Notes under the pieces: generated by a model
Database searches by the model: none
The model's input: the letters and a program-made list of their open reading frames with translations, nothing else
What the model was told of the DNA's origin: nothing
Shown here: positions 25,419 through 34,244 of the stretch, in pieces
Layout: the number at the start of each line of letters is the position of its first letter
Numbering within the stretch: position 1 is the stretch's first letter
Assembly: GCA_001512635.1 (NCBI GenBank)
Contig: LFSA01000075.1
Coordinates: 1-40,522 of the forward strand
Length of the DNA: 40,522 bases
Origin: Pelotomaculum sp. DTU098
GTDB lineage: Bacteria; Bacillota; Desulfotomaculia; Desulfotomaculales; Pelotomaculaceae
Reading direction: 5' to 3'
Translations under genes and position numbers: made by a program

Positions 25419-25460
25419 GCAAACCACTCCTTTAGTTTATTTTAATTAGACATCCATGCC

Positions 25461-25735
25461 GCTGGCGCGGCACCAGCAGAGGTTGAAAAAGCCCATTTTT
25501 ATGCCCTGTGCTTTATGCCCTGGTGCCTGAAAGGTGCCTGACACCAACTTGCATGAAAGGTGCCTGACACCAACTTATCAACTTATGATACCCTGGTGCT
25601 GGTGTCTGCTGGTTTCCTGGTGTCTGACACCAACTTATCATGACACCAACTTATCAACTTATGGTATGGTAGCCTGGCAGCCTTGCCCAGGGGCACTGAG
25701 GCGGCGCCAGCATGGGTTGAAAAAAGCCCATTTTC
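25461..25735. repeat. patch of short interspersed repeats between nfeD and floA
   Basis: The 306-base gap is mostly repeats. A unit of type GGTGCCTGACACCAACTT occurs at 25533-25550 and 25559-25576. A variant GGTGTCTGACACCAACTT is at 25619-25636 and a truncated TGACACCAACTT at 25641-25652, with TATCAACTTAT after several copies. GGTGYCTGACACC is itself an imperfect palindrome. The patch is bounded by two copies of a segment of about 36 bases ending GGTTGAAAAA(A)GCCCATTTT (25464-25499 and 25699-25734), the right copy forming the 3' end of nfeD. The layout suggests a duplication or insertion of small palindromic elements. No coding sequence is seen. Confidence 0.7.
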
Positions 25736-26228
25736 AAGATATTTGCTTGACGACCACCCGCGTACCTTCTACCCTTATTACCATAACCCGGGCACCGGCT
25801 TCGATATACTCCCCACCAGTCACCACATCCAGACGCTTCCCTGCCACCTCCGCGGTACCGGCCGGCCGTAAAGGGGTGAGGGCGATACCTTCTTTTCCTG
25901 CAAAGGAGCTCAGTTCCTGTAAAGGGGCCACATAGCCGTCTTCCTTCTGCTGCCTGTCTTGCAGGGTCAGTTTGTACCACAGCTTGTAACGGGACATCAA
26001 TCTCAGCCCTACGATAAGTATAATAATGGTCGCAATCAGGGCCAGGACAAGGGCTTCCGTAACATGTACCACATCAACGGATACCAGAAGAATTCCCCAG
26101 CCAAAGAGAATTATTCCGATAATACCGGCTATACCAAAACCTGGAAAAACGATAATTTCCAGAATTATGGCCATTAGTCCCAGTAAAAAAGCCAGTGCCG
26201 CAAGCCAGTTCATTAATTCAGGCGTCAA
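25734..26228 (-). CDS. NfeD-family membrane protein (short form)
   Basis: The protein has four hydrophobic segments (WLAALAFLLGLMAIILEIIVFPGFG onward to about residue 95) and a C-terminal OB-fold of about 60 residues (GKEGIALTPLRPAGTAEVAGKRLDVVTGGEYIEAGARVMVIRVEGTRVVVKQ), the layout of truncated NfeD such as YqeZ's C-terminal part. It acts with flotillins in the membrane. The open frame runs from a GTG at 26282, but that codon lies inside the rpsU terminator. TTG at 26228 has GGGGTG six bases upstream and is preferred (164 residues). The protease half of long NfeD proteins is absent. Confidence 0.85.
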   Translation of the reverse strand: MTPELMNWLAALAFLLGLMAIILEIIVFPGFGIAGIIGIILFGWGILLVSVDVVHVTEALVLALIATIIILIVGLRLMSRYKLWYKLTLQDRQQKEDGYVAPLQELSSFAGKEGIALTPLRPAGTAEVAGKRLDVVTGGEYIEAGARVMVIRVEGTRVVVKQIS

Positions 26229-26252
26229 TATTTTCACCCCGCTACTGATTGT

Positions 26253-26281
26253 AAAAAATGCTTGGCTAATAATGCCAAGCA
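26253..26281 (-). terminator. intrinsic terminator after rpsU
   Basis: TGCTTGGC and GCCAAGCA form a perfect 8-bp stem with a 7-base loop, followed directly by six T, about 23 bases after the rpsU stop. Confidence 0.85.
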
Positions 26282-26303
26282 CTTGTGTCTTTTTATTATA
26301 TGA

Positions 26304-26480
26304 CTACCGGAATCTCCTCTTTCTGGCTGCTTCTGACTTTTTCTTTCTGCGCACGCTGGGTTTCTCATAATGCTCGTGTTTCCTGGCCTCGGCCAAAATG
26401 CCTGCTTTCTGACAGGTACGCTTGAAACGCCGGAGGGCACTGTCAAGTGTTTCATTTTTACCTACTCTTACTTCCGCCAC
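26304..26480 (-). CDS. rpsU: 30S ribosomal protein S21
   Basis: This 58-residue gene is easily missed because of its size; a longer frame in another register (26234-26455) is spurious. The product reads [20 protein letters not shown], continues with [20 protein letters not shown] and ends in the basic [13 protein letters not shown], the classic S21 sequence. S21 binds the 30S platform near the anti-Shine-Dalgarno region. The GTG start has GGAGGGAGG eight bases upstream. It has its own TATAAT promoter and a strong terminator, so it is monocistronic. In Bacillus yqeY follows rpsU; no yqeY is present here. Confidence 0.97.
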   Translation of the reverse strand: MAEVRVGKNETLDSALRRFKRTCQKAGILAEARKHEHYEKPSVRRKKKSEAARKRRFR

Positions 26481-26563
26481 TATATCTTCCCTCCCTCCGC
26501 TAAACCATAGAACAGTAAATAAGCTGGGAACATCCCATTCCCCAGGGTAACAAACACTTTATG

Positions 26564-26593
26564 ATTATACATCAGACACTCGACTGGAGTCAA
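26564..26593 (-). promoter_or_regulatory. promoter of rpsU
   Basis: TTGACT at 26593-26588 and a perfect TATAAT at 26569-26564 are separated by 18 bases; the start would lie near 26557, leaving a leader of about 75 bases before rpsU. Confidence 0.75.
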
Positions 26594-26710
26594 CCGGCTG
26601 CCGGTCACATGCAATGATAAACCAGCGAAATACCGCTACCTTAGGCCCATAAGTACACAGGCAGGTTTAATCTACAGTTCGCCAGGGTTTAAAGTTCATC
26701 ACTGGACTTT

Positions 26711-27055
26711 TTAGCCCGGTGGCCACTTAAAGGGGCGTCCCGCAAGAAGATGGTAATGGATATGCATAACCTCCTGACCGGCTTCCCGGCCGCAGTTGCA
26801 GACCAAACGAAAACCCTGCTCTCCAAGGTTCAGTTCCCGTGCTACCCGGACAGAAGCCAGCTGGACCTGACCCATGATGTCGGAATCCCCTTCGCTCAGG
26901 TCGAACAGAGTTGAGATATGTTTTTTAGGAATGACAAGAAGGTGGACAGGAGCCGCTGGGTTTATATCCTTAAAAACTAAGACCTTTTCATTTTCATAGA
27001 CAATATCGGCAGGAATTTCCCTATTGGCAATCTTGCAAAAAATGCAGTCCTGCAT
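26711..27055 (-). CDS. HIT-family nucleotide-binding protein (HinT-like)
   Basis: The 114-residue product begins CIFCKIANREIPADIVYENE and ends with the histidine triad HIHYHLL (His98, 100, 102), of which the middle His of the family is the nucleophile. HinT proteins hydrolyse AMP-lysine and aminoacyl adenylates; the physiological substrate is unclear. CxxC near the N terminus and the later Cys-rich LVCNCG could hold zinc, as in many bacterial HinT proteins. The gene follows mtaB after about 90 bases and precedes rpsU, whose promoter lies between them. Confidence 0.93.
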   Translation of the reverse strand: MQDCIFCKIANREIPADIVYENEKVLVFKDINPAAPVHLLVIPKKHISTLFDLSEGDSDIMGQVQLASVRVARELNLGEQGFRLVCNCGREAGQEVMHIHYHLLAGRPFKWPPG

Positions 27056-27146
27056 TCTTCCACCTCCTCCCTGAGGGGGATTACACCATTTTTTTATTTT
27101 TATTCAACATTTTTTAAGAAAATCCTGCAGGAGTTTAATAATATGA

Positions 27147-28457
27147 TTAACATAAAAATCCTTTTAAAGTTGTTCCTTCAGTTTCCACCATTTTGACCCG
27201 GACAACCTCCCCCCGGAGTTCCTCACGCCCTGGGAAAATGGCCCTCACATAGTTCCCGGTCAGCCCTTCATACAGGGAATCACCTTCTCCAGCACGCTGT
27301 TCAACCAGTACATCAAGCTCCTGTCCCACAAGTGACCAGGCGAAGCGGGCAGCCAGTTTTTTACCGGACTCAATCAGCCTCCGGCTGCGCTGCTCCTTGA
27401 TCCCTGGTTCAATCTGGTCCGCAAAATCCGCTGCCGGGGTGCCCCGGCGTGGTGAAAACTTGAAAACATGCAAGCCGCTGAAGGATATCCCTTCAATATA
27501 ACGGACTGTGTTCTCAAAATTTCTTTCCGACTCTCCCGGAAAACCGACGATAACATCCGTGGTCAGTCCCAGGCCCGGCAAATTCTCTCTCAACACCTCC
27601 ACCAGGCGGGCATACTCATAGGTTGTATAACGCCTCCCCATCCTCTGAAGGATTTCGTCGTCGCCTGATTGAAGCGGAACGTGCAGGTGCCGGCAGAAAT
27701 TTTTTAACCCCGCCAGGACCTCCACAAGTTCCGGAGTGATGTCATTTGGTTCGATGGAACTCAGCCGGATTCTTAAGAGCCCGGGAATCCCCGACAAGTC
27801 GTGAAGTAAAGAAGCCAGGCTCAGGTCGCGTTCCAAATCCTGTCCGTAGGCTCCCGTTCGAATGCCGGTCAAGACAATTTCCTTATAGCCCGCTGCCACA
27901 ATGTCCCGGGCTGCCTTGAGCACATTCTCCGGGCGCCTGCTGCGCATCGGTCCCCGGGTATGAGGAACAATGCAGTAGGTGCAGAAGTTTGTACATCCCT
28001 CCTGAATTTTTAAAAAGGCCCTGGTCCTTCCCTCCAAAGGCAACGCCGTAATTTCTTCAAACTGTTCTCCTGCCTGGAACCCGCTGACAAGAGAAAGGGG
28101 CTCCCTTTCCTTTGCGGCTGCTTCTACCAGCTCCACCAGATTTGAACGGCCGCGGGTGCCCACCACCAGGTTGACCCCCGGTATCCGCCCGACCTCATCA
28201 GGCGATATTTGAGCATAACACCCGGTCACTACAATCAGAGCACTGGGATTGGCCCGCGCTGCGCGGCGGATCAACTGCCTTGATTTACGGTCGCTCAGAT
28301 GAGTTACAGTACACGTATTGACAATATATATGTCAGCAATGTCATTAAAATCCACGATCCGGTAACCTTTTTCTTTGAAAGACTGGGCCAGGGCTGCCGA
28401 CTCATACTGGTTGACCTTGCACCCCAGCGTGGTAATCGCCACCGTTTTTTCACCCAA
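27147..28457 (-). CDS. mtaB: tRNA t6A37 methylthiotransferase MtaB
   Basis: MtaB (YqeV) adds a methylthio group to t6A37 in tRNAs reading ANN codons. The 436-residue protein has the N-terminal UPF0004 domain with three cluster-binding Cys (Cys13 in TTLGCKVNQYES, Cys49 in NTCT, Cys80 in TGCYAQ), a radical SAM core with CTNFCTYC (Cys155, 159, 162), and a C-terminal TRAM domain (VGQELDVLVEQ onward). The TTG start sits eight bases after GGGGGG inside the end of rsmE, overlapping it by eight bases, so the two are coupled. This matches the yqeU-yqeV pair of Bacillus. Confidence 0.95.
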   Translation of the reverse strand: MGEKTVAITTLGCKVNQYESAALAQSFKEKGYRIVDFNDIADIYIVNTCTVTHLSDRKSRQLIRRAARANPSALIVVTGCYAQISPDEVGRIPGVNLVVGTRGRSNLVELVEAAAKEREPLSLVSGFQAGEQFEEITALPLEGRTRAFLKIQEGCTNFCTYCIVPHTRGPMRSRRPENVLKAARDIVAAGYKEIVLTGIRTGAYGQDLERDLSLASLLHDLSGIPGLLRIRLSSIEPNDITPELVEVLAGLKNFCRHLHVPLQSGDDEILQRMGRRYTTYEYARLVEVLRENLPGLGLTTDVIVGFPGESERNFENTVRYIEGISFSGLHVFKFSPRRGTPAADFADQIEPGIKEQRSRRLIESGKKLAARFAWSLVGQELDVLVEQRAGEGDSLYEGLTGNYVRAIFPGREELRGEVVRVKMVETEGTTLKGFLC

Positions 28458-29202
28458 CTGACCAACCCCCCAGATCGCCCCACTGGTAAAGGATCATAGT
28501 AACTACCGCCAAACCGGCAGTTTCTGTGCGAAGGATGCGCGGCCCCAGCGTAACCGGCTGGACACCGCGGGAACGGGCCCGCTCCACCTCCTGGGGGCTA
28601 AAGCCCCCTTCCGGGCCGATAAAAACATAAACCTGTTCCCGGGGCTTGTTTTCACGCAGGAAAGCCTTCAGAGTCAGGACATTTTCTTCCTCCCAGGGAA
28701 TCAGCGCGGTGGCCTGGTCCAGATCCCGCAAGGCCTGCTCCCAGCCTCCCGGCAGGTCGACCTCCGGAATATCCGGGCGGCGGCACTGCTTGCTCGCTTC
28801 CCGGGCGATACGTAGCCACCTTTCCCGCCGTCTTGATAATCTGTCCCCCTCCAGTTTCAGAACAGACCGCTCACACACCAGGGGGATGATCCTGCTGACC
28901 CCGAGCTCCGTAGCTTTCTCAACGATCAGGTCCATCTTATCAGCCTTGGGCAATCCCTGAACCAGTGTAATCCGGGGACCGGGGGAACTGAACACAGGGA
29001 TTTCCCCGGTCACGGCGCAAACCACCCTGGTCCTGCCGGCATCTTCAATAACCGCTTGATAAGACATGCCCCGCCCGTCCAGGACCAGGAGCCGGTCACC
29101 CCTGCCCAGGCGGAGAACTCTTGTAATATGTACAGCATCCTGACCCGTCAGGTAGATGTAACCGTCTCTAATCTGATCAGGTTCCACAAAGAACCGGGGC
29201 AT
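28450..29202 (-). CDS. rsmE: 16S rRNA m3U1498 methyltransferase RsmE
   Basis: RsmE methylates U1498 of 16S rRNA with SAM. The 250-residue product begins MPRFFVEPDQIRDGYIYLTG (PUA-like domain) and has the SPOUT knot with LVQGLPKADKMDLIVEKATELGV, RSVLKLEGD, VFIGPEGGFSPQEVE and TLGPRILRTETA. A longer frame to 29376 is open, but ATG 29202 has AGAGGAG seven bases upstream and gives the normal start. The stop overlaps the mtaB start. Confidence 0.95.
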   Translation of the reverse strand: MPRFFVEPDQIRDGYIYLTGQDAVHITRVLRLGRGDRLLVLDGRGMSYQAVIEDAGRTRVVCAVTGEIPVFSSPGPRITLVQGLPKADKMDLIVEKATELGVSRIIPLVCERSVLKLEGDRLSRRRERWLRIAREASKQCRRPDIPEVDLPGGWEQALRDLDQATALIPWEEENVLTLKAFLRENKPREQVYVFIGPEGGFSPQEVERARSRGVQPVTLGPRILRTETAGLAVVTMILYQWGDLGGWSVG

Positions 29203-29293
29203 AAACAAGCTCCTCTGCCTTAAAAGTTTATTATTACCCGTTTGCTCCCGTCCCATGCACCAGCCTGGCTCAGCTTGGGCAAGCCAACAAATG

Positions 29294-29497
29294 CTATATC
29301 CCGCTTTTCCTGCGCTTCGTAACCGTTTCCCCGCCAATGCCCCAGTTGTCGGTTTCCACTTCATCGATAACGACAACTGTAGTTTCAGGGTTTTTACCCA
29401 GAATATCCGCGAGGAGCCTGGTAACCCCCTGAATCAACTGGGCCTTTTGTTCCGCTGTTGCCCCTTCCTTTGTAATTTTAATATTAACGAAGGGCAC
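29294..29497 (-). CDS. 4-oxalocrotonate tautomerase-family protein
   Basis: The product of 67 residues begins (GTG)-Pro-Phe-Val-Asn-Ile: after Met removal the N-terminal Pro is the catalytic base of this family. The pattern PFVNIKITKEGATAEQKAQL, LLADILGKNPETTVVVIDEV and ending NWGIGGETVTKRRK is that of the short hexameric tautomerases (YwhB/XylH-like). A longer frame from 29557 would bury Pro1. The GTG at 29497 is one base after the prmA stop and has GGAAGGGGG upstream. The substrate is unknown. It lies inside a translation-related cluster, where it is not usual. Confidence 0.88.
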   Translation of the reverse strand: MPFVNIKITKEGATAEQKAQLIQGVTRLLADILGKNPETTVVVIDEVETDNWGIGGETVTKRRKSGI

Positions 29498-29498
29498 C

Positions 29499-30461
29499 TC
29501 ACCATAACCCCCTTCCCGACGCAGTAATTTTAATCCCGCGAGGTTTTTTAGCCACAATAGCCGTCCACTCGCCCTCTTCCAGCTGCTCCCAGGGAGTCAG
29601 GCCCGCCTTTTCCAGGGCATCCCGCACCTCGTCCGCCCGCTGGCGGATAATTCCTGAAGCAATCAGAGAGCCGCCGGGAACCAGCACAGCTGCGGCGTCA
29701 GGAGCAAGGCTGATAATTACACTGGCAATGATATTGGCAACCACCAGTTCAGCCCCGTCATTTATATTATCTAGCAGGTTACCCTGCACCACCCGGACTA
29801 TCCCTTCCACCTGGTTTCTGGCCACATTTTCTGCCGCTACCCGGCAAGCCACAGGGTCCAGATCCACTGCCACTACCCGGCCCGCACCCAGGGCAGCAGC
29901 CGCAATAGCCAGAATCCCAGAGCCTGTACCCACGTCGTAGACCCTCTCTCCGCCGCGGATATACTTTTCCAGCAACTTCAAGCATAGGGAAGTGGTGGGA
30001 TGCGTGCCGCAGCCAAAGGCCATCCCCGGATCAAGTTCAATGACCAGTTCTCCGTCAGCCGCACGGTAATCTTCCCAGGAAGGCTTGACAACAATCCTCT
30101 TCCCCACATGTAACGGTTTGTAATATTGTTTCCAGGTGCTGGCCCAGTCTTCCTCCCTGGTCCTGCGCGTGCTCACATCAGCTTCCGGTTTTAAGCCCAG
30201 GCGTTCCAGGGCGGAAAACAGCTCTTCCAGCCGCTTGTCCAGGCCTTCATCCACAGGTAAATAAGCCTTGACCACAGGCCTGTCCTGTTTGAGTGCCTGC
30301 GGGGAAACAGCCCATTCCTCGGGATGAGTCCGGGCAGCATACATATGAAGAACGGCGGGGTCTTCAATGACAACCCCGCCGGCTCCCAACTCCCGGAATA
30401 TTTCCGAAACCAGTTCGACTCCAGCAGGGGGAGAGCTCACGGCAATCTCTAACCATTCCAA
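29499..30461 (-). CDS. prmA: ribosomal protein L11 methyltransferase PrmA
   Basis: PrmA trimethylates several amino groups of ribosomal protein L11 with SAM. The 320-residue product has the N-terminal substrate-binding domain (MEWLEIAVSSPPAGVELVSEIF), a linker, and a Rossmann methyltransferase domain with ELDPGMAFGCGTHPTTSLCL, the SAM loop DVGTGSGILAIAAAALGA, and VVANIIASVI. The TTG start has GGGAG eight bases upstream. It follows dnaJ after 25 bases, as in Bacillus (yqeT). Confidence 0.95.
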   Translation of the reverse strand: MEWLEIAVSSPPAGVELVSEIFRELGAGGVVIEDPAVLHMYAARTHPEEWAVSPQALKQDRPVVKAYLPVDEGLDKRLEELFSALERLGLKPEADVSTRRTREEDWASTWKQYYKPLHVGKRIVVKPSWEDYRAADGELVIELDPGMAFGCGTHPTTSLCLKLLEKYIRGGERVYDVGTGSGILAIAAAALGAGRVVAVDLDPVACRVAAENVARNQVEGIVRVVQGNLLDNINDGAELVVANIIASVIISLAPDAAAVLVPGGSLIASGIIRQRADEVRDALEKAGLTPWEQLEEGEWTAIVAKKPRGIKITASGRGLW

Positions 30462-30486
30462 GTAAAAAACTCCCTATCTCTGGTCC

Positions 30487-31620
30487 TTAGCCCATAAAGG
30501 CGTCCTTCATTCTTTCAAAAAAACTCTTGTCCCCGGTATGTCCCCTTCCCTGGACAGGCTCGCCGTCGCCAAGACGGGCAAACTCCCGGAGCAGCTCCTT
30601 CTGCCTTTCGCTAAGTTTACCGGGAATTATTACTTTAACCCGGACATGCTGGTCGCCCCTGCCAAAACCATTTAGATGGGGAATACCCTTTCCTCTGATC
30701 CTGAAAACGGTCCCCGGTTGAGTACCTTCGGGTATCTTTAGTTTTTCCACCCCTTCCAGGGTGGGGACATCGATTTCAGCACCCAGAGCTGCCTGGACAA
30801 AGGAAAGAGGTATTTCACAAATTAAGTCATCGCCCTCGCGCCTGAAAAGGTTGTGCTGTTTAACGTGGATATAGACATAAAGATCACCCGGGGGGCCTCC
30901 CCTGGTTCCGGCTTCTCCCTCACCCGCGATGCGGAGCCGGGAACCGTTGTCCACACCGGGCGGCACTTTGACCTTGATACTGCGTGTTTTGCGCACAGAA
31001 CCTGTGCCGCGGCAAGTTGGGCAAGGTTTCTCGATAATTTGACCGGTGCCCCGGCAGCGATCACAGGTCCGCGATTGGACAATACGTCCAAAGATTGTAC
31101 TTTGGGCAAACTGCACCTCGCCGGTCCCCGCACAGGCCGGACAGGTTTTAGGCCTGCTTCCCACAGCGGCCCCGCTGCCGCCGCAGGTGCTGCAGGTCTC
31201 AATCCGCGGCACCCTAACTTCCCGCTCTACACCAAAGGCTGCTTCCTTTAAAGTAATCTCTATGTCGGTGCGGATATCCGCACCTCTTTCCGGACCGGCG
31301 CGCCTGCGGGTGCGGCCGCCGGTGCCAAAGAATATATCAAAGATATCACCCAGCCCACCGAAATCACCAAAATCAAACCCGCCGAAGCCCTGTCCGTCGA
31401 CACCAGCATGGCCAAAACGATCGTAGTTGGCTCTTTTTTCAGGATCACTTAAAACAACATAGGCCTCGCTGATTTCCTTGAATTTTGCTTCGGCATCCTT
31501 GTCATTGGGGTTGGCGTCAGGGTGATACTTGCGGGCCAGCCTCCGGTATGCCTTTTTAATTTCATCGGAAGTCGCGTTCCGGGAAACGCCCAGCACTTCA
31601 TAATAGTCTCTCTTTTCCAT
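30487..31620 (-). CDS. dnaJ: chaperone protein DnaJ
   Basis: DnaJ delivers substrates to DnaK and stimulates its ATPase. The 377-residue protein has a J domain ([14 protein letters not shown], with the HPD in [10 protein letters not shown]), a Gly/Phe-rich linker, four zinc repeats ([32 protein letters not shown]) and the C-terminal substrate domains. ATG 31620 has GAGGTG upstream; a longer frame from 31647 is disregarded. It lies 100 bases after dnaK, behind a hairpin that may tune its level, and is the last chaperone gene of the hrcA operon. Confidence 0.97.
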   Translation of the reverse strand: MEKRDYYEVLGVSRNATSDEIKKAYRRLARKYHPDANPNDKDAEAKFKEISEAYVVLSDPEKRANYDRFGHAGVDGQGFGGFDFGDFGGLGDIFDIFFGTGGRTRRRAGPERGADIRTDIEITLKEAAFGVEREVRVPRIETCSTCGGSGAAVGSRPKTCPACAGTGEVQFAQSTIFGRIVQSRTCDRCRGTGQIIEKPCPTCRGTGSVRKTRSIKVKVPPGVDNGSRLRIAGEGEAGTRGGPPGDLYVYIHVKQHNLFRREGDDLICEIPLSFVQAALGAEIDVPTLEGVEKLKIPEGTQPGTVFRIRGKGIPHLNGFGRGDQHVRVKVIIPGKLSERQKELLREFARLGDGEPVQGRGHTGDKSFFERMKDAFMG

Positions 31621-31650
31621 CGCCCACACCTCGCAAAAATACAACAAAGG

Positions 31651-31674
31651 AAAGGGGAACCTTCATTCCCCTTT
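31651..31674 (-). terminator. perfect hairpin between dnaK and dnaJ (partial terminator or processing site)
   Basis: AAAGGGGAA pairs perfectly with TTCCCCTTT around a 6-base loop, followed on the transcript by CCTTTGTTGTATTTTT. Its place, between dnaK and dnaJ, suggests attenuation or mRNA processing that lowers DnaJ relative to DnaK. Confidence 0.55.
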
Positions 31675-31720
31675 ACAAGGATACCATAGTATGCTTTTGA
31701 ATAAAAGCCAAACTCACCTT

Positions 31721-33547
31721 CTATTTATCATCTTTTACTTCGAAATCGGCATCCACAACATTGTCCTTCGGAGCCCCTCCACCAGCCTGACCGTCTCCGG
31801 TCTGTTGTCCCTGGCCGGTTTTCTGGTACATCGCCGCTGTCAATTCGTAGAGTGGTCCGGTGACAGCCTCTATTTTGGCCTTGATTGTTTCAATATTACC
31901 GCTTTTTACAGCTTCCTTGAGATCGTCGGTAGCCCTTTGCAGCTTATCAACAGCGGCAGGGTCGGCTTTGTCCTTGAAATCCTTAATTGTCTTTTCAGCC
32001 TGGTAAATCATACTATCGGCCTGGTTGCGGATCTCCACCTCTTCCTTACGCTTTTTGTCTTCGGCGGCGTATCTCTCCGCTTCCTTGACCATTCTATCGA
32101 TTTCTTCCTCAGTCAAGTTGGTACTGGCAGTAATGGTCATGCTCTGCTCTTTACCCGTGCCCAAATCCTTTGCCGAAACGTTTACGATTCCGTTCACGTC
32201 GATATCAAATTTAACTTCAATTTGCGGCACTCCCCTTGGCGCGGGTGGAATACCGGTAAGGGTAAACCGCCCCAGGGTTTTGTTATCACTGGCCATGGAC
32301 CGCTCACCCTGGAGTACGTGAATTTCCACGGTAGTCTGGCCATCTGCCGCAGTGGAGAAGATCTGGCTTTTGGATGTGGGGATGGTGGTGTTCCGCTCAA
32401 TCAATTTCGTAAACACACCGCCAAGGGTTTCAATACCAAGGGAAAGTGGTGTTACATCCAGCAGCAGAACATCCTTTACCTCCCCGGACAGCACTCCGGC
32501 TTGAATGGCAGCACCGATGGCAACGCATTCATCGGGGTTGATTCCCTTATGGGGTTCTTTGCCCAGGAACTTGCGGATGGCCTCCTGTACCGCGGGCATG
32601 CGGGTTGCGCCACCCACAAGGAGTACTTTGTGAATATCCTTGGGCTGCAAACCTGCATCGGAAAGCGCCTGGCGGGTGGGTCCCATAGTCTTTTCGATCA
32701 GGTCGGCTGTCATTTCATCAAACTTGGCCCGGGTGAGAGTGATATCCAGGTGTTTAGGGCCGTTGGCGTCCGCAGAAATGAATGGCAGGTTAATATTGGT
32801 GGTGGCTACCCCTGAGAGCTCGATCTTTGCTTTTTCAGCAGCCTCTTTCAACCGCTGCATGGCCATTTTATCATTGCGCAGGTCGATCCCGGTATCCTTT
32901 TTAAACTCGCTGATCAGGTAATCTACGATCCTCTGGTCGAAATCATCTCCGCCCAGGCGGTTATTGCCGCTGGTGGCTCTAACCTCGAACACACCGTCGC
33001 CGATATCGAGGATGGATACGTCAAAAGTTCCCCCTCCCAGGTCGTAGACCAGGATCGTTTGTTCTTCTCCCTTGTCCAGCCCGTAGGCCAGGGCAGCCGC
33101 TGTGGGCTCGTTAATGATCCGCAGCACCTCGAGGCCGGCAATTCTACCGGCATCCTTGGTGGCCTGGCGCTGGGAATCGCTGAAATAGGCAGGAACGGTA
33201 ATGACCGCTTTTTCCACTTTTTCGCCCAGGTAGGCTTCGGCATCAGCTTTTAATTTCTGGAGAATCATTGCGGAGATCTCCTGGGGAGTAAAATTCTTAC
33301 CATCAATGTTTACTTTATGGTCCGTACCCATGTAGCGTTTAATTGAGGTGACGGTCCGTTCCGGGTTACTCACAGCCTGCCTTTTGGCCACCTGGCCCAC
33401 AAGCCGCTCTCCGGTCTTGGAGAACCCAACAACAGAAGGCGTGGTTCTGGACCCTTCAGCATTGGGAATAACCACCGCCTCGCCGCCCTCCATAACAGCT
33501 ACACAGGAATTAGTCGTGCCAAGGTCAATTCCTATCACTTTAGACAT
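31721..33547 (-). CDS. dnaK: chaperone protein DnaK
   Basis: DnaK is the Hsp70 chaperone. The 608-residue protein has the actin-like ATPase domain ([75 protein letters not shown]), the linker [15 protein letters not shown], the beta-sandwich substrate domain and the helical lid, ending [20 protein letters not shown] with the acidic EExK-like tail. It follows grpE after about 50 bases; that gap has a short direct repeat of CATGAAACTT. It belongs to the HrcA/CIRCE operon. Confidence 0.98.
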   Translation of the reverse strand: MSKVIGIDLGTTNSCVAVMEGGEAVVIPNAEGSRTTPSVVGFSKTGERLVGQVAKRQAVSNPERTVTSIKRYMGTDHKVNIDGKNFTPQEISAMILQKLKADAEAYLGEKVEKAVITVPAYFSDSQRQATKDAGRIAGLEVLRIINEPTAAALAYGLDKGEEQTILVYDLGGGTFDVSILDIGDGVFEVRATSGNNRLGGDDFDQRIVDYLISEFKKDTGIDLRNDKMAMQRLKEAAEKAKIELSGVATTNINLPFISADANGPKHLDITLTRAKFDEMTADLIEKTMGPTRQALSDAGLQPKDIHKVLLVGGATRMPAVQEAIRKFLGKEPHKGINPDECVAIGAAIQAGVLSGEVKDVLLLDVTPLSLGIETLGGVFTKLIERNTTIPTSKSQIFSTAADGQTTVEIHVLQGERSMASDNKTLGRFTLTGIPPAPRGVPQIEVKFDIDVNGIVNVSAKDLGTGKEQSMTITASTNLTEEEIDRMVKEAERYAAEDKKRKEEVEIRNQADSMIYQAEKTIKDFKDKADPAAVDKLQRATDDLKEAVKSGNIETIKAKIEAVTGPLYELTAAMYQKTGQGQQTGDGQAGGGAPKDNVVDADFEVKDDK

Positions 33548-33600
33548 TTTATTCGACCTCCTGAACTAAGTTTCATGTTGCATACCAAGTTTCATGTAGC

Positions 33601-34230
33601 TTACGAAGATTTTGAAACCTTAACCATAGATGGGCGGATCACTTTATCTTTCAGAAAGTACCCGCGCCTGAGTTCTTCAATAATAGTGTTTTCCGGGTAT
33701 TCATCAGAATCCTCCCGGAATACAGCCTCATGCTTTACCGGATCGAAAGGCTCTCCAACCGCCGGAATAGCCTCTAATCCTTCCTGGGATAATACATCTC
33801 TAAACTGCCGGTAAATCATTTCCACACCGGATTTATAATCTTCAAGGGAATCACCCTTAGCCTCCAGGGCCCGCTCAAAATTATCCAGCACCGGCAATAA
33901 CTTCAGCACCAGTTGCTCCGAGGCAAATTTGCACAGTTCCTCTTTTTCCAGGCGGGTCCTTCTCCGGAAATTTTCATAATCGGCCTGCAACCTCGCCAGG
34001 CGGTTAAAGTAGTCCTCCGCCCTGGCCTTCTGTGCCTCCAGTTGTTTTTTTAGAATAGTTAATTCATCCTCCGCTTGTTCTTGGACTTCTTCTTTTGTAT
34101 CCTGTTCTTCTTTTGAATCCTGCTCCTCCTGCTCCTGTGTTGCCTGGGCCTGAGTCGCCTGATCCTGATCTGTTAAATTCTCATTATCTTCGCCCTTTTT
34201 AAGGGAACTGTTTTTATCCTCAACGCTCAC
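33601..34230 (-). CDS. grpE: nucleotide exchange factor GrpE
   Basis: GrpE releases ADP from DnaK. The protein has an acidic, Gln/Glu-rich disordered N terminus (TQAQATQEQEEQDSKEEQ-type), a long coiled coil (LKKQLEAQKARAEDYFNRLARLQADYENFRRRTRLEKEE), and the beta-wing with GLEAIPAVGEPFDPVKHEAV and LRRGYFLKDKVIRPSMVKV. GTG codons at 34239 and 34230 are possible; GTGGGG is well spaced for the second (209 residues). It lies just after the chaperonin stop, so the two are likely translated together. Confidence 0.95.
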   Translation of the reverse strand: MSVEDKNSSLKKGEDNENLTDQDQATQAQATQEQEEQDSKEEQDTKEEVQEQAEDELTILKKQLEAQKARAEDYFNRLARLQADYENFRRRTRLEKEELCKFASEQLVLKLLPVLDNFERALEAKGDSLEDYKSGVEMIYRQFRDVLSQEGLEAIPAVGEPFDPVKHEAVFREDSDEYPENTIIEELRRGYFLKDKVIRPSMVKVSKSS

Positions 34231-34244
34231 GCCGGTCACCCCAC

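Noticed and set aside
25500-25665. CRISPR array
   Set aside because: The repeats are few, variable, palindromic and irregularly spaced with no spacer pattern and no cas genes.
26234-26455. 73-codon minus-strand frame
   Set aside because: It is out of frame with rpsU, whose 58-residue S21 sequence is unmistakable in the overlapping register.
29203-29376. N-terminal extension of RsmE
   Set aside because: It would overlap the tautomerase gene in another frame; the ATG at 29202 with AGAGGAG gives the normal RsmE start.
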